64,000 bases of DNA, from assembly GCA_025667525.1 (NCBI GenBank), contig CM046877.1:33872255-33936254 (forward strand). Reading direction: 5' to 3'. Position 1 is the stretch's first letter; every line of letters begins with the position of its first letter. The translations under genes were made by a program, and so were the position numbers. Shown here piece by piece: positions 46,973-57,512 of this stretch. Source of the DNA: Glebionis coronaria. Lineage: Eukaryota; Streptophyta; Magnoliopsida; Asterales; Asteraceae. The notes under the pieces are model-generated. The model saw nothing but the letters and a program-made list of their open reading frames with translations. It was not told the DNA's origin and ran no database searches.

Positions 46973-47307
46973 ATGAGAAGATGTTGTTGTGTAAACGCAA
47001 GAGCTCAAAGTCCACGAACACAACCCACCACCACAACCTCGTCGAAACCCACCACCACCACAACGTCTTCCAAACCCACCACCACCTCCTCGTAACCCAC
47101 CAGCTCCTACAAACCAACATAGGCCTAGGCATAGATGCACATGCTTTGATTGTGTAGGTTTTCCATCAACTGATTTAGAAGCATCAAGACCTGATCGACT
47201 TGTGGATGTGTATTAATGGTTCAGATACCAAGATGGTGCGCCGATGGCCGCCCGAGATAGGCTGGAGTATTATTTGCCTATATTGGGGTTGAACTATATT
47301 TGTTAAA
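46973..47307 (+). pseudogene. Second copy of the small Pro/Cys-rich gene, inactivated
   Basis: It aligns with 40146-40478 from MRRCCCVNARAQSPR onward. An indel after the first QP shifts the proline repeat into a Thr/Ser frame that stops within about 45 codons. Further down, the codon pair for YY has become TAT-TAA within the conserved VDVYYWF segment. The C-x-C-x-x-C region and the end (AARDRLEYYLPILGLNYIC) are still legible at the DNA level. Two MITEs also separate it from its promoter. No functional product is expected. Confidence 0.8.
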
Positions 47308-47397
47308 ATTTATGTTTATGCCAACACTCTAGATCACCTATGATAGATTGGTTTATGTGAGAACACTTTGCAGTTTGCACTCGAAAAATAATATTTA

Positions 47398-47935
47398 TGC
47401 ATGCAACATAGTAGTCGTGTGTCGTTTCGAAATTGTCATTGAAAAGCAATAAGTTTCAACTTAGCAATCTCAAACACTCCTTTAACTTTTGTGATAGTTT
47501 AATTGATTTTAGTACATATATCACGATTTCAGTACATAAAGTATGCCTTCGCTAGAGCGTTAGGCTGTTAGAGCACAATGAAGTTATATCGTTTTTTGTT
47601 TGGATGCATTCAGGGGTGGACCTAAGGGGGTTCTCGAGGGTTCACGATACCCGGTGGATGTTTGTCTCGCAATATAAGTTTCGGATATCCGAAATATAAA
47701 AACTTAGCTAAAATAATGGAGATAACATAAACTTAACTAATATATTTTCCAAATGAACCCGGTCCTAAATTTTTTGTTACGTAAATACTTCTTAATCCGA
47801 AATCTTTGGTACTCGTAAATACAAAAAAATTACTCAAAATTCCGGATATTTGTCATCGTAAGTTTCGGATTTCCACATTCATGATATATCTTGTTATTGA
47901 CAAGTCCATTAAATAATTTAAATTAACAAGAACTG
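47398..47935. other. Spacer with one possible hAT-type terminus
   Basis: CAGGGGTGGACCTAAGG at about 47611 looks like a hAT left end, but no matching right end or duplication was found. GGATATCCGAAAT-type words follow. Confidence 0.35.
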
Positions 47936-48357
47936 AAACTCCACGACGACAACCTGCTCGAAACCCACCACTACCACAACCAGCTCCTCATAACGCACCA
48001 CCACCACAACCAGCTCCTCAAAACCCACCACCATCACAACCAGCTCCTCGAAATCTACATATGGGTGACTGCGACTGCGTTTACTGTGTAGGTGTTCTTC
48101 CACATGGCGCCTTGGGAGAACCGCAAGCTCACCATGCAAGGATGTGTGTTTTAGGTATAGGCTCCGTGAAAATTGTCCGGAGGAGGTCAGAAGGATGGTG
48201 TTTATGAATTTGGCGGCACTTGGGGGGTTGACGCTTAAGTTTTATTCCCACGACCGTGTGTCCCATTTTGTCTATATTTCAGGCCAGACTGACATTGACA
48301 ACTATGGTATCGTTATGGCACCACTAGCTGCATATCTGGAGGTCATCCCTGCATGAA
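47936..48357 (+). pseudogene. Third, more diverged copy of the small Pro/Cys-rich gene
   Basis: From 47941 one frame reads PRRQPARNPPLPQPAP, more proline repeats, then CDCVYCVGVLP, matching the C-x-C-x-x-C part of 40146-40478. At about 48145 a GT-repeat slip moves the homologous frame (CFRYRLRENC...VRRMVFMNLAALG) by one register. That frame continues to a TGA at 48354 and is longer than the unit 1 gene. There is no equivalent of the N-terminal MMRRSCC or its promoter. The C-terminal extension (LKFYSHDRVSHFVYISGQ) suggests the ancestral gene was larger than the 110-residue copy. Confidence 0.6.
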
Positions 48358-50818
48358 AGGGTCACAATCATGAAATGAATCAATGAATCAATGAATGAAT
48401 GAATGAAGAAGCTAAGAGGTTAAAAATAATTTTAATGTTTTTATTTACTAGTACTAGTATTTTACTTATGTTATAAATAAGGGAAAAAGATCAATTTGGT
48501 CAAAATCACCTCTCCAAAGTAAAACCATGGTCAAGTTTTTTTATGGGGACAAATTTAGTCATACACAAGTGCACAACTGCACAACTCCATCCAATTACCG
48601 CCACGTGTCCCTCCAACTTTAGATTTTAACATGGGACCGGACCCACACATGTCCCCATTTACTATGACAATATTTGTCTTATTATGTTATCAAATGCACA
48701 ACTGACGGCGCTCAACTTGCAAATGCTCAACCATATCAGTACTTTTTTTTCTCGATATTCGTTCTGAGATTTTCAAATTTAACCCTTCCAAATTAATAAA
48801 CGTTGCACATTATACCCAAATACAACTTATTTCGTTGTTACGATTTCATAGTATTTTAGTTACTATTTTCCAGATAATCTTAATCATGGCCGTTTAGATA
48901 ATCCAATGACTCTTTAAACCTTCATCATTGTTCATCGTGGTGATCTGTTTCCAGATTTGTGTATAACTATGGCCGGTTTTGTACAGGTACGTTCTTCAAT
49001 CATAATAATTATCTTTAATTGAATATCCCATTTTGTTTATACAAAGTTTTTAATAATTATGTTTAATTGAATATCCCATCTTGTTTATACATTAGGTTTT
49101 TAATAATTATGTTTAATTGAATATCCCATTTTGTTTATACAATAGGTTTATGATGCGAAGGTTGGGATCAGAAGTAGTTTAGATTATTTGACAACTATAA
49201 AATCAAAATTGTCTATGAAGGCCTCGCGGCAAAATCTGTTCAGGAAAACAGTATTTGGGCCTTGGTTGGATATAGGAACAGTGGAACATGATAATCATTT
49301 GATTAACTATCTTCTACAACATCAAAGATACATTGAGAACCCACCTCCTGATAAGTCTTTTTACTTTGATTTTGGGCAACATACCTTGGAGTTTAGCCAA
49401 AAGGACTTTTGTTTGCTTACCGGTTTACGTTTTGGTACTTGTTCCTTAAAACAGTATAGTAAACGTGAATCGGAATTCAAGAAACGTGTCTTTCCGGACA
49501 TCTCTAGAGTAAAGGGTGACAAAATTAAGAAGCTTATTTTGGACGATTCTGCTTTTAGTAATTTGACCGATAAAGATGTCGTGCGGGTCTGTCTACTGTT
49601 TGCATTAAATTGGGTGTTCATGGGTCTTTAACTACGGGGAGTTGTTTCAGAAGAGTTGTTTAATCTAGTCGAGAATATTGACTCTTGGAACAATTTCCCT
49701 TGGGGTGAGTATATGTGGGACGAGTTTCACAACCGGGTATACAATAATGACAGAAAGTACCGCAAGGATCATTTGGACAAGAAAGCTGCGCTTGGCCCAA
49801 CTTATCACCCCACGTATACATTGCAAGGTTTTGTATTTCCATTAAAGGTGTGTAATTTTCTGTTTATTTCGTACATAAATCCTATTAGCAAGTTTCCTGC
49901 ATACAATGTTTATGTTTCCCATTTAATCCAAGTTTGGCTACTGGAAAAGTTTCCGGTTTCAAAATGTTGGTGGTCTAAGAAGCTTGATGTATTACCTCGG
50001 TGTGTTGCATGGAGTGATGCGAAGCCATTTTCAAAATCCGATTCTCCAATTTTATTTGATTTTAGAAATCCCATTTATAACATTGAGCCGACAAATGTTG
50101 AGAAAATACAACCCTGGTGGATTGCTAGTTTGGAATATTTTAAATCAGGTTCACGGTTGTCGTTGTCTACAGAAAAGTCGAACAAAAGAACCCGTTATAA
50201 GCGCAAGTCTCTAAAGTCACCAAAAAAGGCCACCGCATAAATCACTCCTATGGAAGTAGATGTTGATTGCATTCAGCATGGATCTACATCATCCGGTGTT
50301 GTAGATATTTCCAAGGAGGTTGCTGATTTGAAGTGTGAATTCAATGATCGTATACGTAACCTTGAGCTTATATGTAGCAGCCCCTTTACAAACCACGTAG
50401 ACAAAGTTGATGTTCTTCAAAAGATTAGTCAAATCAAAGCAGACTTTAAGATACGTTTAGCAAAACTAGATGATCTCGTGAAGAACCCTTTATCTGGTTA
50501 CCATCAGAAGGTATAGTTAAATTAACAACTGTTTGTATAAAATACAAAAAAGTAAAATACATTATAAGTTTATGTTTTTTATTGACTTTTTATCAGGAAA
50601 ACGATGACTTAGGCGGTTCAACATTGGGAAGTTACACCACTGTTTTCGATGGTGTTGACTTAAATGTGGAAGATCTAAATGGTAACCACTCAATGAATGA
50701 GAATCATAATGTTGCTGAGAATAAGCATGATTTGCTTGATAATGAAAAGGTAACCTATCTATTTTCAAAAGTCTCTTTGAGGAATGTCTGGTATATAATT
50801 TGTTTTGTCAACCCTGCA

Positions 50819-51428
50819 GGCATCCAACCCTTTTAAAGCTAAGGTGATGATGGAAGAACATCCTGTTTCAGTTAATGAGAATAAATGTTCAAACACATCT
50901 GAACACAACGAGGGTAAAGAGGCGTGTAAGGATATGGAAGTTGATACACTTAAAACAGCTGAAGTTGAAGATTTTAGCTCTTCAAAATCTAATGCATCAA
51001 CGATTAATGACCCAAATCATGAATCGCTTCATAATGAAAAGGTAACATTTTTGTTTTCATATATCTTTTTGGGTTATGAAAAGGTAACATATCTGTTTTC
51101 TAAATATTTTTTTCATCCCTGTAGGCATCCAGCCCATTTAATGGTAAGGTGATGATGGAAGAACATCCTGTTTCCGTTAATGAGAATAAGTGTTCAAACA
51201 CATCTGATCACAACGAGGGTAAAGAGGCGTGTAAGGATATGGAAGTTGATACACTTAAAACAGCCGAAGTTGAAGATTTTAGCTCTTCAAAATCTAATGC
51301 ATCAACGATTAATGACCCAAATCATGAATCGCTTCATAATGAAAAGGTAATATATCTGTTTTTAGATATCTCTTTGGGTTATGAAAAGGTAACATATCTG
51401 TTTTCTAATTTTTTTTTCAACCATATAG
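50819..51428 (+). repeat. Tandem exon-intron duplication in the Ulp1-type gene
   Basis: Two units of about 305 bp each have an exon (…VMMEEHPVSVNENKCSN… to NDPNHESLHNEK), a GGTAAC donor and an intron with TTATGAAAAGGTAACATATCTG. They differ at only a handful of bases, so the duplication is recent relative to the rest of the gene. The exon is acidic and Ser/Asn-rich. Confidence 0.85.
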
Positions 51429-52592
51429 GCCTCCAGCACAATTGATTCGTATATGGACACTGATTCGATTGTTCCACCTAACACAGAAGAGTCTCCCCTT
51501 AACAAAGAACATACCGAGTCGCTTCCTAATCACAATGTATAGTATCTCACTTCCCCCGCTAGTCATACTATTCTATTTAAACTTCCCCTAGTTATAATAC
51601 TTTATACTGCTAAATTCTCAGCGTTTCTCCAAGGATGAATTAAATCAAACGAAAGACGGAAAAGTGTTTTTGTATAATGACTATTCTTGTATCCAAGATG
51701 ATCTTTTAGTTTTCGAAAACACTCAGGTAATAACTTGATCTTCATACATCTTGTTTGATTTAAGTATTCTCATCCCTTCGAGAATTTATACAGACACGAG
51801 AAATGAGTTGTGGATATGTTGCATCCCAGACTTGCATTTTGTCGGACGACACAAAAGGCTTCTATCCTACAGAGAAACTCGACGAACTAGACTTTGGGCT
51901 TGCCGATGTTTTACTGGACATAAACTGTGCATCAAAGCTTTGTAATAACCAATTTCTTTCTGATGAAAATTTGTCGGATAATGCTGATCAAATTGAAGAT
52001 GGGTCAAGTACGATGGATCAGTCAGTTAATAACGCAAATGATAGTGTCCCAGATGTGGCTTTACTTAATGTTGATGAACAACCAGCCCTTAAAAGTCAAC
52101 GTGAGACTAAACTTAGTAAGTTTCGAAAAGACCCTTTCATCACCCCCCCCCCCCCCCCCCGAGTCTTCACAACCTAAGCCTAAGGTTCGTGCAAGGACCA
52201 AGAAACTTAAAAATTTTACAATACCATTGATTAGTCCTGATAATCATGAGATTCCCGAATGGTCCGAGGTATGTATTTGTACATTTGAATTTTTTAGTGA
52301 AATATATTAGAAAGTATTTTTTTAATATATACTTTTTTTATGAAGGATTTATGGCGCACAACAAATGCACCAAGAAGCCGACCCCTTGTTCCTAAATATA
52401 TTATGGACTTGATTATAAGACACAAGGATAAGGAATTCTATTTCCCATGGGGTCCTGATTCAATAACTGTTAAAGCTGCATTTTGGGGACGATTATTGGG
52501 TATCGGTCGTGGACGAGATTGTTGGCTTTCGGATACTGTAAGTAGAACTATATAAACGGTTATTCGATATTATAGTTATTTTTCATATAGAC

Positions 52593-54194
52593 TGTTAATG
52601 CAAGTAATGCCTAAAAACATTATTAATGTTAACTAATCTTTCTTAGTTTTGATCACAACAAACCATACAACACATTTAGTGTAAAACATAAAATGAATTA
52701 TTTAACTAACACTATCATCAAGGTAATAATCATATCACTAACCTTTCTTAATCATACTTAGTAATCATCAAAATGATTATCCTTAAAACTCACTTTTGTT
52801 AATAAGACAAAAGAATTTTTAATAAACTTTCTTTTTTAGAAAATGTTTTATTAAAATGGAAAATAAAAATTTGAAAATGGCATATTCCAAATGCTGTTAG
52901 AATATCCTTTGAAGGGTTCAAATACCTCAGATATTCCCACCCCACTAAAAGACTAAAAACGGAGCGGAGTCTAGTGGCGGTACCTTAAGTACCTACGCGG
53001 TACCTTAGCGATATGGTACCGCGGGGTGAGATAAGGTACCGCGCACAGTAGCCGTTATAGATCCGTTGTAACTTTGTCTCCTTTAAATAGTGGGTCAAAT
53101 CTCATTTTCCAGCAAGCCTCTTGGACGTTTTTCTCAGCCCTCTTTCTATTTTCTATAGCATAATCATTAGTAAATGATCACTTAAATTGTTAAGGATGTT
53201 TACATATGATTATCCTCTTGATCCCCTCCTTTACCATGTCCAATGAGAAGATCACTCACTCACTAGCGTAGTGATAAAGATGAATTTATGAGCTAGTCAT
53301 ATTCATCATGATATCCTTTTTATTTTAGGTCAATCCAATGTATTTATGAATACTTGGACTAGTTGTGTTCATCCAAGTTATTTGTGGATACTTGGATTTG
53401 TTGTGTACATCCATTGCATATGTGTTTGCTTGGATTTGTGTTGTGTAAATCCAAGCTACATGTGTGTACTTGGATAAGTCTAGTTGAGTTGTAATAGATT
53501 TGATTAGGAGTTCTCACTAAACTATAAAGTGATGTGGTTGTGTCTTGTGAGTTCTCACTAAACTTTAAAGTGATTAGTAGTTGTGTTGTGTGAAGTTCTC
53601 ACTTAGCTTCAAAGTGAAGAGTCGTGAAGATTGGTTCTAGCTTTCGATTAGAACTCGACATCTAGCCTTGTGTCGTAAAATGGTGAAGTAGGCAACGTCG
53701 TGAAGATTGTTTCTACCTTAAGATTAGAACTCGACATCTAGCCTTGTGTCGTTAAATTGTGAAGTAGGCAACGTCGTGTAGATTGGTCCTAGTTAAAGAT
53801 TAGGTCTCGACATTTAGCTTAGTGTCGTAAAATAATGTAAGCAACGATGTAAGGTTTTCTCCGCCGAGAAGGGAGCTTGTGGATATAGTGGAAATCTCGA
53901 GTAGGTGTACTCGAGGAGTGGAGTAGAAACGAGGATAGAGCCTCGTTGTCGAACCACTATAAATCTTGGTGTCTTCCCACTAGGTTGTCTCCTTCCTTGC
54001 TCTTTACTTATTTCATTATCATTATACTTGCTTATTATCCTTGCTAGTGTATTTCAATTGAACCTAATCATTATGCAACTTAGCATCAAGTAAAAGATAG
54101 TTTTGATACAAACCAAATTGAAAGTAATTTTAATTTGGTCACCAATCGAAGAGAAACTATTCAACCCCCCCCCCCCCCCCTTCTAGTTTCTACA
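52593..54194 (+). repeat. 5' LTR
   Basis: The LTR is 1602 bp. It contains the four-box palindromic cassette (52974-53046), a TATA-like TTTAAATAG at about 53082-53090, three stem-loops of the TTCTCACT...AAAGTGA type (53509-53620), and three 76-bp units with CGACATCTAGCCTTGTGTCG (53650-53830). A C homopolymer lies at about 54166-54180. Confidence 0.92.
52974..53046 (+). promoter_or_regulatory. Four-box GC-rich palindromic cassette, 5' LTR copy
   Basis: The order is GGTACCTTA, GGTACCTTA, then GGTACCG and TAAGGTACC in opposite orientation, with G/C-only joints. It lies about 35 bp upstream of the TTTAAATAG box, a core-promoter-proximal position. Confidence 0.65.
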
Positions 54195-54212
54195 ATTGGT
54201 ATCAAAGCGATG
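54195..54212 (+). promoter_or_regulatory. Primer-binding site (initiator tRNA-Met type)
   Basis: ATTGGTATCAAAGCGATG directly follows the 5' LTR. TGGTATCAAAGC is one base from the common TGGTATCAGAGC complement of the tRNA-Met 3' end. Confidence 0.8.
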
Positions 54213-55340
54213 GTCACTCAAGATCTTTGAAGTATATTGTACTTTGAAACTTGGATCGATCCATTGTCTCCTCAAATTAGAAGGTCTAGTTGTACTAAAG
54301 TTTCTCTTTGGTCAAAACTATGTTTTCTTTGAAAATAGGTCTTTTAATTGATAATTTTGCATCCCACTTAAGATTAGTAGCCTTTATTCATTTTAGATAT
54401 ACTTTTGAAATGTATCTACTAGTTTGCATCTTGCTTTGTGTAGGTACTCATGAAGATCAATCAATTTATTGGTTATGGATTGAGTTACTTGCACTTTTAG
54501 AAGAATCATCTTCATTGATCTTTAACATCTTTGAATGATGATACCAAGATGATTGGGAATGATACTAGTCCTTTAAGACTTAGTACTCATCGTAGTCATT
54601 GATTGGGCATAGCACTTATTCCTTCATGGATTGCTCTTTATGGCCAAGGTACGCTTTCGTTCTTCCACACGCCCTTTGATCATTCTTTTGATCATTACTT
54701 AACTATGTGCTTGTTCTCGACATCCTTGCCTTGACATTTATTTGTGGTTTGTGTTTCTTTTCTTTTATCCTCTCAAACCTTCATTGCTTGGATACTTGAC
54801 TCACTATGGTGATGTAGAGTGAGTTAGTAGAAGCTTAAAGTATCAAGCATGATTTACATGGTTTGCACCCATACGGTTAGTAGGCCCTTTGTGGGAGAGA
54901 AAGTGAATTAATACTTTGCTCATATTTTAGTTTAGACTAAGACTATTATTGAAAGTGATCTTAGTTTAGACTTGAATAATTGCTTTGTGCTTATTCATTA
55001 CCAAAGCCGTTTATCGTTTCGCCGGAAAGGCACGTCTTAAACCACTATATATGACACAAGCTCTTCGTTTCAACTACTTGAAGATTGTCATTAATCCCTT
55101 GAGCATTGATCCTAGTCTTGATTCACTTCTCTTGACTTCTCTCCACTTAGTCCTTTTGCTACGAGTAGTCGTTTGTCCGTTTCGGTTCTTTTCGATCTTG
55201 ATTTAACTCCTAATCCTTTATTAAGGCATATTGCTTAGTGTTATGATGATCCAATGATATTCTAAAAGGCTCATGATTTAATTTTAAGTATTTTAGAAAA
55301 ACTGTATTTTCAAAATTTGGCGTTTTTCAGAGATAGAAAC
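54213..55340. other. Retroelement interior, no gene recognised
   Basis: This stretch lies where gag would be expected. Short frames at 54308 and 54985 show no zinc knuckle or capsid-like signal. It is probably a leader. Confidence 0.55.
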
Positions 55341-55349
55341 CTGCCTCTG

Positions 55350-55412
55350 TAGGCGGTTCCTTATCTCCGCGGCTCAAACCCGCGGTTCCTTATCGATAAG
55401 GTACCGCGGGCA
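55350..55412 (+). promoter_or_regulatory. Palindromic cassette ahead of retroelement ORF1
   Basis: GGCGGTTCCTTA is followed by a 32-bp near-perfect palindrome at 55379-55410 (CCCGCGGTTCCTTATCG and its inverse with one mismatch). It has the same boxes as the LTR cassette. A pyrimidine-rich leader (CTCTCTCTCCC) leads into ORF1 about 190 bp on. Confidence 0.6.
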
Positions 55413-55598
55413 GTAACTTTTATCAGAGCGCCAGTTTGAGTTTTTTATTCTTTTTCAAACCAAACTCTCTCTCTCCCAAAAACACACAGCCGACGGGTTT
55501 TACCTTTTCCACCATTGTTGAAGCTTCCAAAACCTTCAATCACTCAAATTAATTGATTCCAAGTTGTATACAATGGAGAAATCTTCATTCGTTTCATA

Positions 55599-56462
55599 TT
55601 GAATGATCAATTAATTCAATACTCTCTTAAAGACTTTGGTCAAATTCTCGGTGTGCCATATGAAGGCACTTGTCGTTTTACGGATAAATGGAGACTTGAT
55701 GCTCTCTCGGAATCCTTCGATAAACCTCCAAATGACCTCACCGAAATTGATCTAGAGTTCATTCTTGAAATCATCTCGAAAGAGCGTGATGGTAACGTTG
55801 TGAGAAGCCTTCATTCAAATGTACGAAATGTGAATCGATATGAAGTGCTCTCTAGTGACCTTAAGGATTTTATGGTTCAATGGGCCAATATCCTTAGGGA
55901 GAATGTCTTTTGTCTTGGTGGAAACCGAGATCATATCCCGGCATATATGGTGCATATGTTGAGTTGCATCTTTACATCCACCAAGTACAACTTGGCATTC
56001 TATATCGCTCGACGAATCAATTATGCCCTTTCGAAGCCCAAGACAAATCTTCCCTATGCTATGCTTCTAACTCGCCTTTTCAAAAGGGTTGCTCATGATT
56101 TTCCCCACCTTGATCTTTCTCGCTTCTACCCGGTTCATCGGGTTATGTTGCCTATTCAAGAGGCATATGCAAGAAAGACAAGAAGTGATCAAGGATCGAG
56201 AAAATCTGTTCATCAAGAGATGGATGATGAGGACATGGACATGCCAACAAGTGATGGTGATGGCATAGGTACTAGTTCTCATTTCCACTCTTCGAGTAAT
56301 TCCCATCCATCCTCAAACCCATTCGAGGATGAATTTGAAGACTTAGCTCCTCCTCCTCATCATTCTAGTGAAGTACCGGAAGATCTTAATAACAAGATTT
56401 TACTAGTTGAAAAGTTCGTTTTCTCGGAATCTCTTCGAATTGATTTCCGGTTAATTGTGTGA
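55599..56462 (+). pseudogene. Retroelement ORF1, plant retroelement-associated protein of unknown function, interrupted
   Basis: The frame is open from about 55581 and reads NDQLIQYSLKDFGQILGVPY, then FCLGGNRDHIPAYMVHMLSC, NLAFYIARRINYAL and LPYAMLLTRLFKRV. A Ser/Asp-rich tail (DDEDMDMPTSDGDG) follows. I recall this protein type as widespread in Asteraceae retroelements, but it has no known enzymatic activity and no gag/pol signature. The nearest ATG (55573) is out of frame, so the N-terminus is lost or shifted. Native sequence ends at PEDLN (56390), where a 2-kb insertion begins. The homologous frame seems to resume at about 58430 (LNMEHLYRENLRTRGELHEH) and stop near 58537. The last residues of the open frame (NKILLVEKF…) come from the insertion. 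Confidence 0.65.
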
Positions 56463-57225
56463 GATTAGTTGTTCTTGGTGAAACAAATATTTTTGGTTTT
56501 GGAAAATAAATGAGCAAGACTTAATAATAAATGACGAGAAATTAAAACAAGTTAAAATGTAAACGGTGCGATCTTTAAAACTTTAAAAGTAAATGACGAG
56601 AAATGAAAGGACGAAAAATTAAAACTTAACAACAAGTAAATGATGCAAATAAAAACTTAAACTAAAAGAAAAGTGAATAAAAATTCAAATAAATAAAAAG
56701 GCGGGAAGAATCAAACTTGAAATTAAAAGAAGAAAACTTAAAAATAAAAACAGAAAGAACCTTGATTCGGAAGTTTAAAACTTCCGAATGAACACTTCTT
56801 CATCCGGAAGTCCAAAAGTTCCGGATAATAACAAGATTTTACTAGTTGAAAAGTTCGTTTTCTCGGAATCTCTTCGAATTGATTTCCGGTTAATTGTGTG
56901 AGATTAGTTGTTCTTGGTGAAACAAATATTTTTGGTTTTGGAAAATAAATGAGCAAGACTTAATAATAAATGACGAGAAATTAAAACAAGTTAAAATGTA
57001 AACGGTGCGATATTTAAAACTTTAAAAGTAAATGACGAGAAATGAAAGGACGAAAAATTAAAACTTAACAAAAAGTAAATGATGCAAATAAAAACTTAAA
57101 CTAAAAGAAAAGTGAATAAAAATTCAAATAAATAAAAAGGCGGGAAGAATCAAACTTGAAATTAAAAGAAGAAAACTTAAAAATAAAAACAGAAAGAACC
57201 TTGATTCGGAAGTTTAAAACTTCCG
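56391..57225. repeat. Direct duplication of about 435 bp
   Basis: AACAAGATTTTACTAGTTG at 56391 and again at about 56828 each begin a nearly identical segment. Each segment runs through CTCGGAATCTCTTCG, GGCGGGAAGAATC and CCTTGATTCGGAAGTTT, ending near 56800 and 57230. Only a few bases differ. Confidence 0.88.
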
Positions 57226-57512
57226 AATAAACAAGCTTGATCCGGAACTTCTAATGTTCCGGATGAAGCTTCCTTCATTCGGAACTTTTGGACTTCCGGA
57301 TGAAGAAGTGTTCATTCGGAACTTTTGACTTCCGGATGAAGGAATGTTGACCCGGAACTTTTAAAGTTCCGAATGAAACACCCTTGATTCGGAACTTTCG
57401 AACTTCCGAATGAAGGAGTGTTGACCCGGAACTCTTCAATGTTCCGAATGAAACACCATTGATCCGGAACCTTTAAAGTTCCGAATGAAGGATCATTGAT
57501 CCGGAAGTTTTC
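57200..57512. repeat. Array of TTCCGGAACTT-type short palindromes
   Basis: Eight or nine copies of the pattern (C/A)CGGAACTTTT-(n)-AAGTTCCG(G/A)ATGAA follow one another at about 35-40 bp intervals. Each can form a small stem-loop. Spacers alternate between ATGAAGGAxTGTTGA and ATGAAACACCxTTGA. The pattern also occurs once at 56765-56825. Confidence 0.8.

Larger units (their letters stand above)
40568..47397. repeat. Tandem segmental duplication, unit 2
   Basis: This is a direct repeat of 34911-40567 with the same gene order. It ends at CGAAAAATAATATTTA, where unit 1 ends too, and continues into unrelated sequence. Unit-specific insertions are at 42917-43362, 45745-46425 and 46494-46963. Confidence 0.9.

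Noticed and set aside
47611..47900. Complete hAT element
   Set aside because: Only a left-end-like CAGGGGTGGA is visible; no right end or duplication.
53905..54093. Identical 62-codon frames in both LTRs (also 63246-63434)
   Set aside because: Copies of LTR sequence downstream of the TATA box; identical only because the LTRs are.
56738..56956. 72-codon minus-strand frame
   Set aside because: It spans the junction of the 435-bp duplication and the hairpin word; no domain.
57200..57512. Possible CRISPR-like array
   Set aside because: Plant nuclear context, palindromic units with alternating related spacers and no unique spacers; it is a tandem hairpin repeat.
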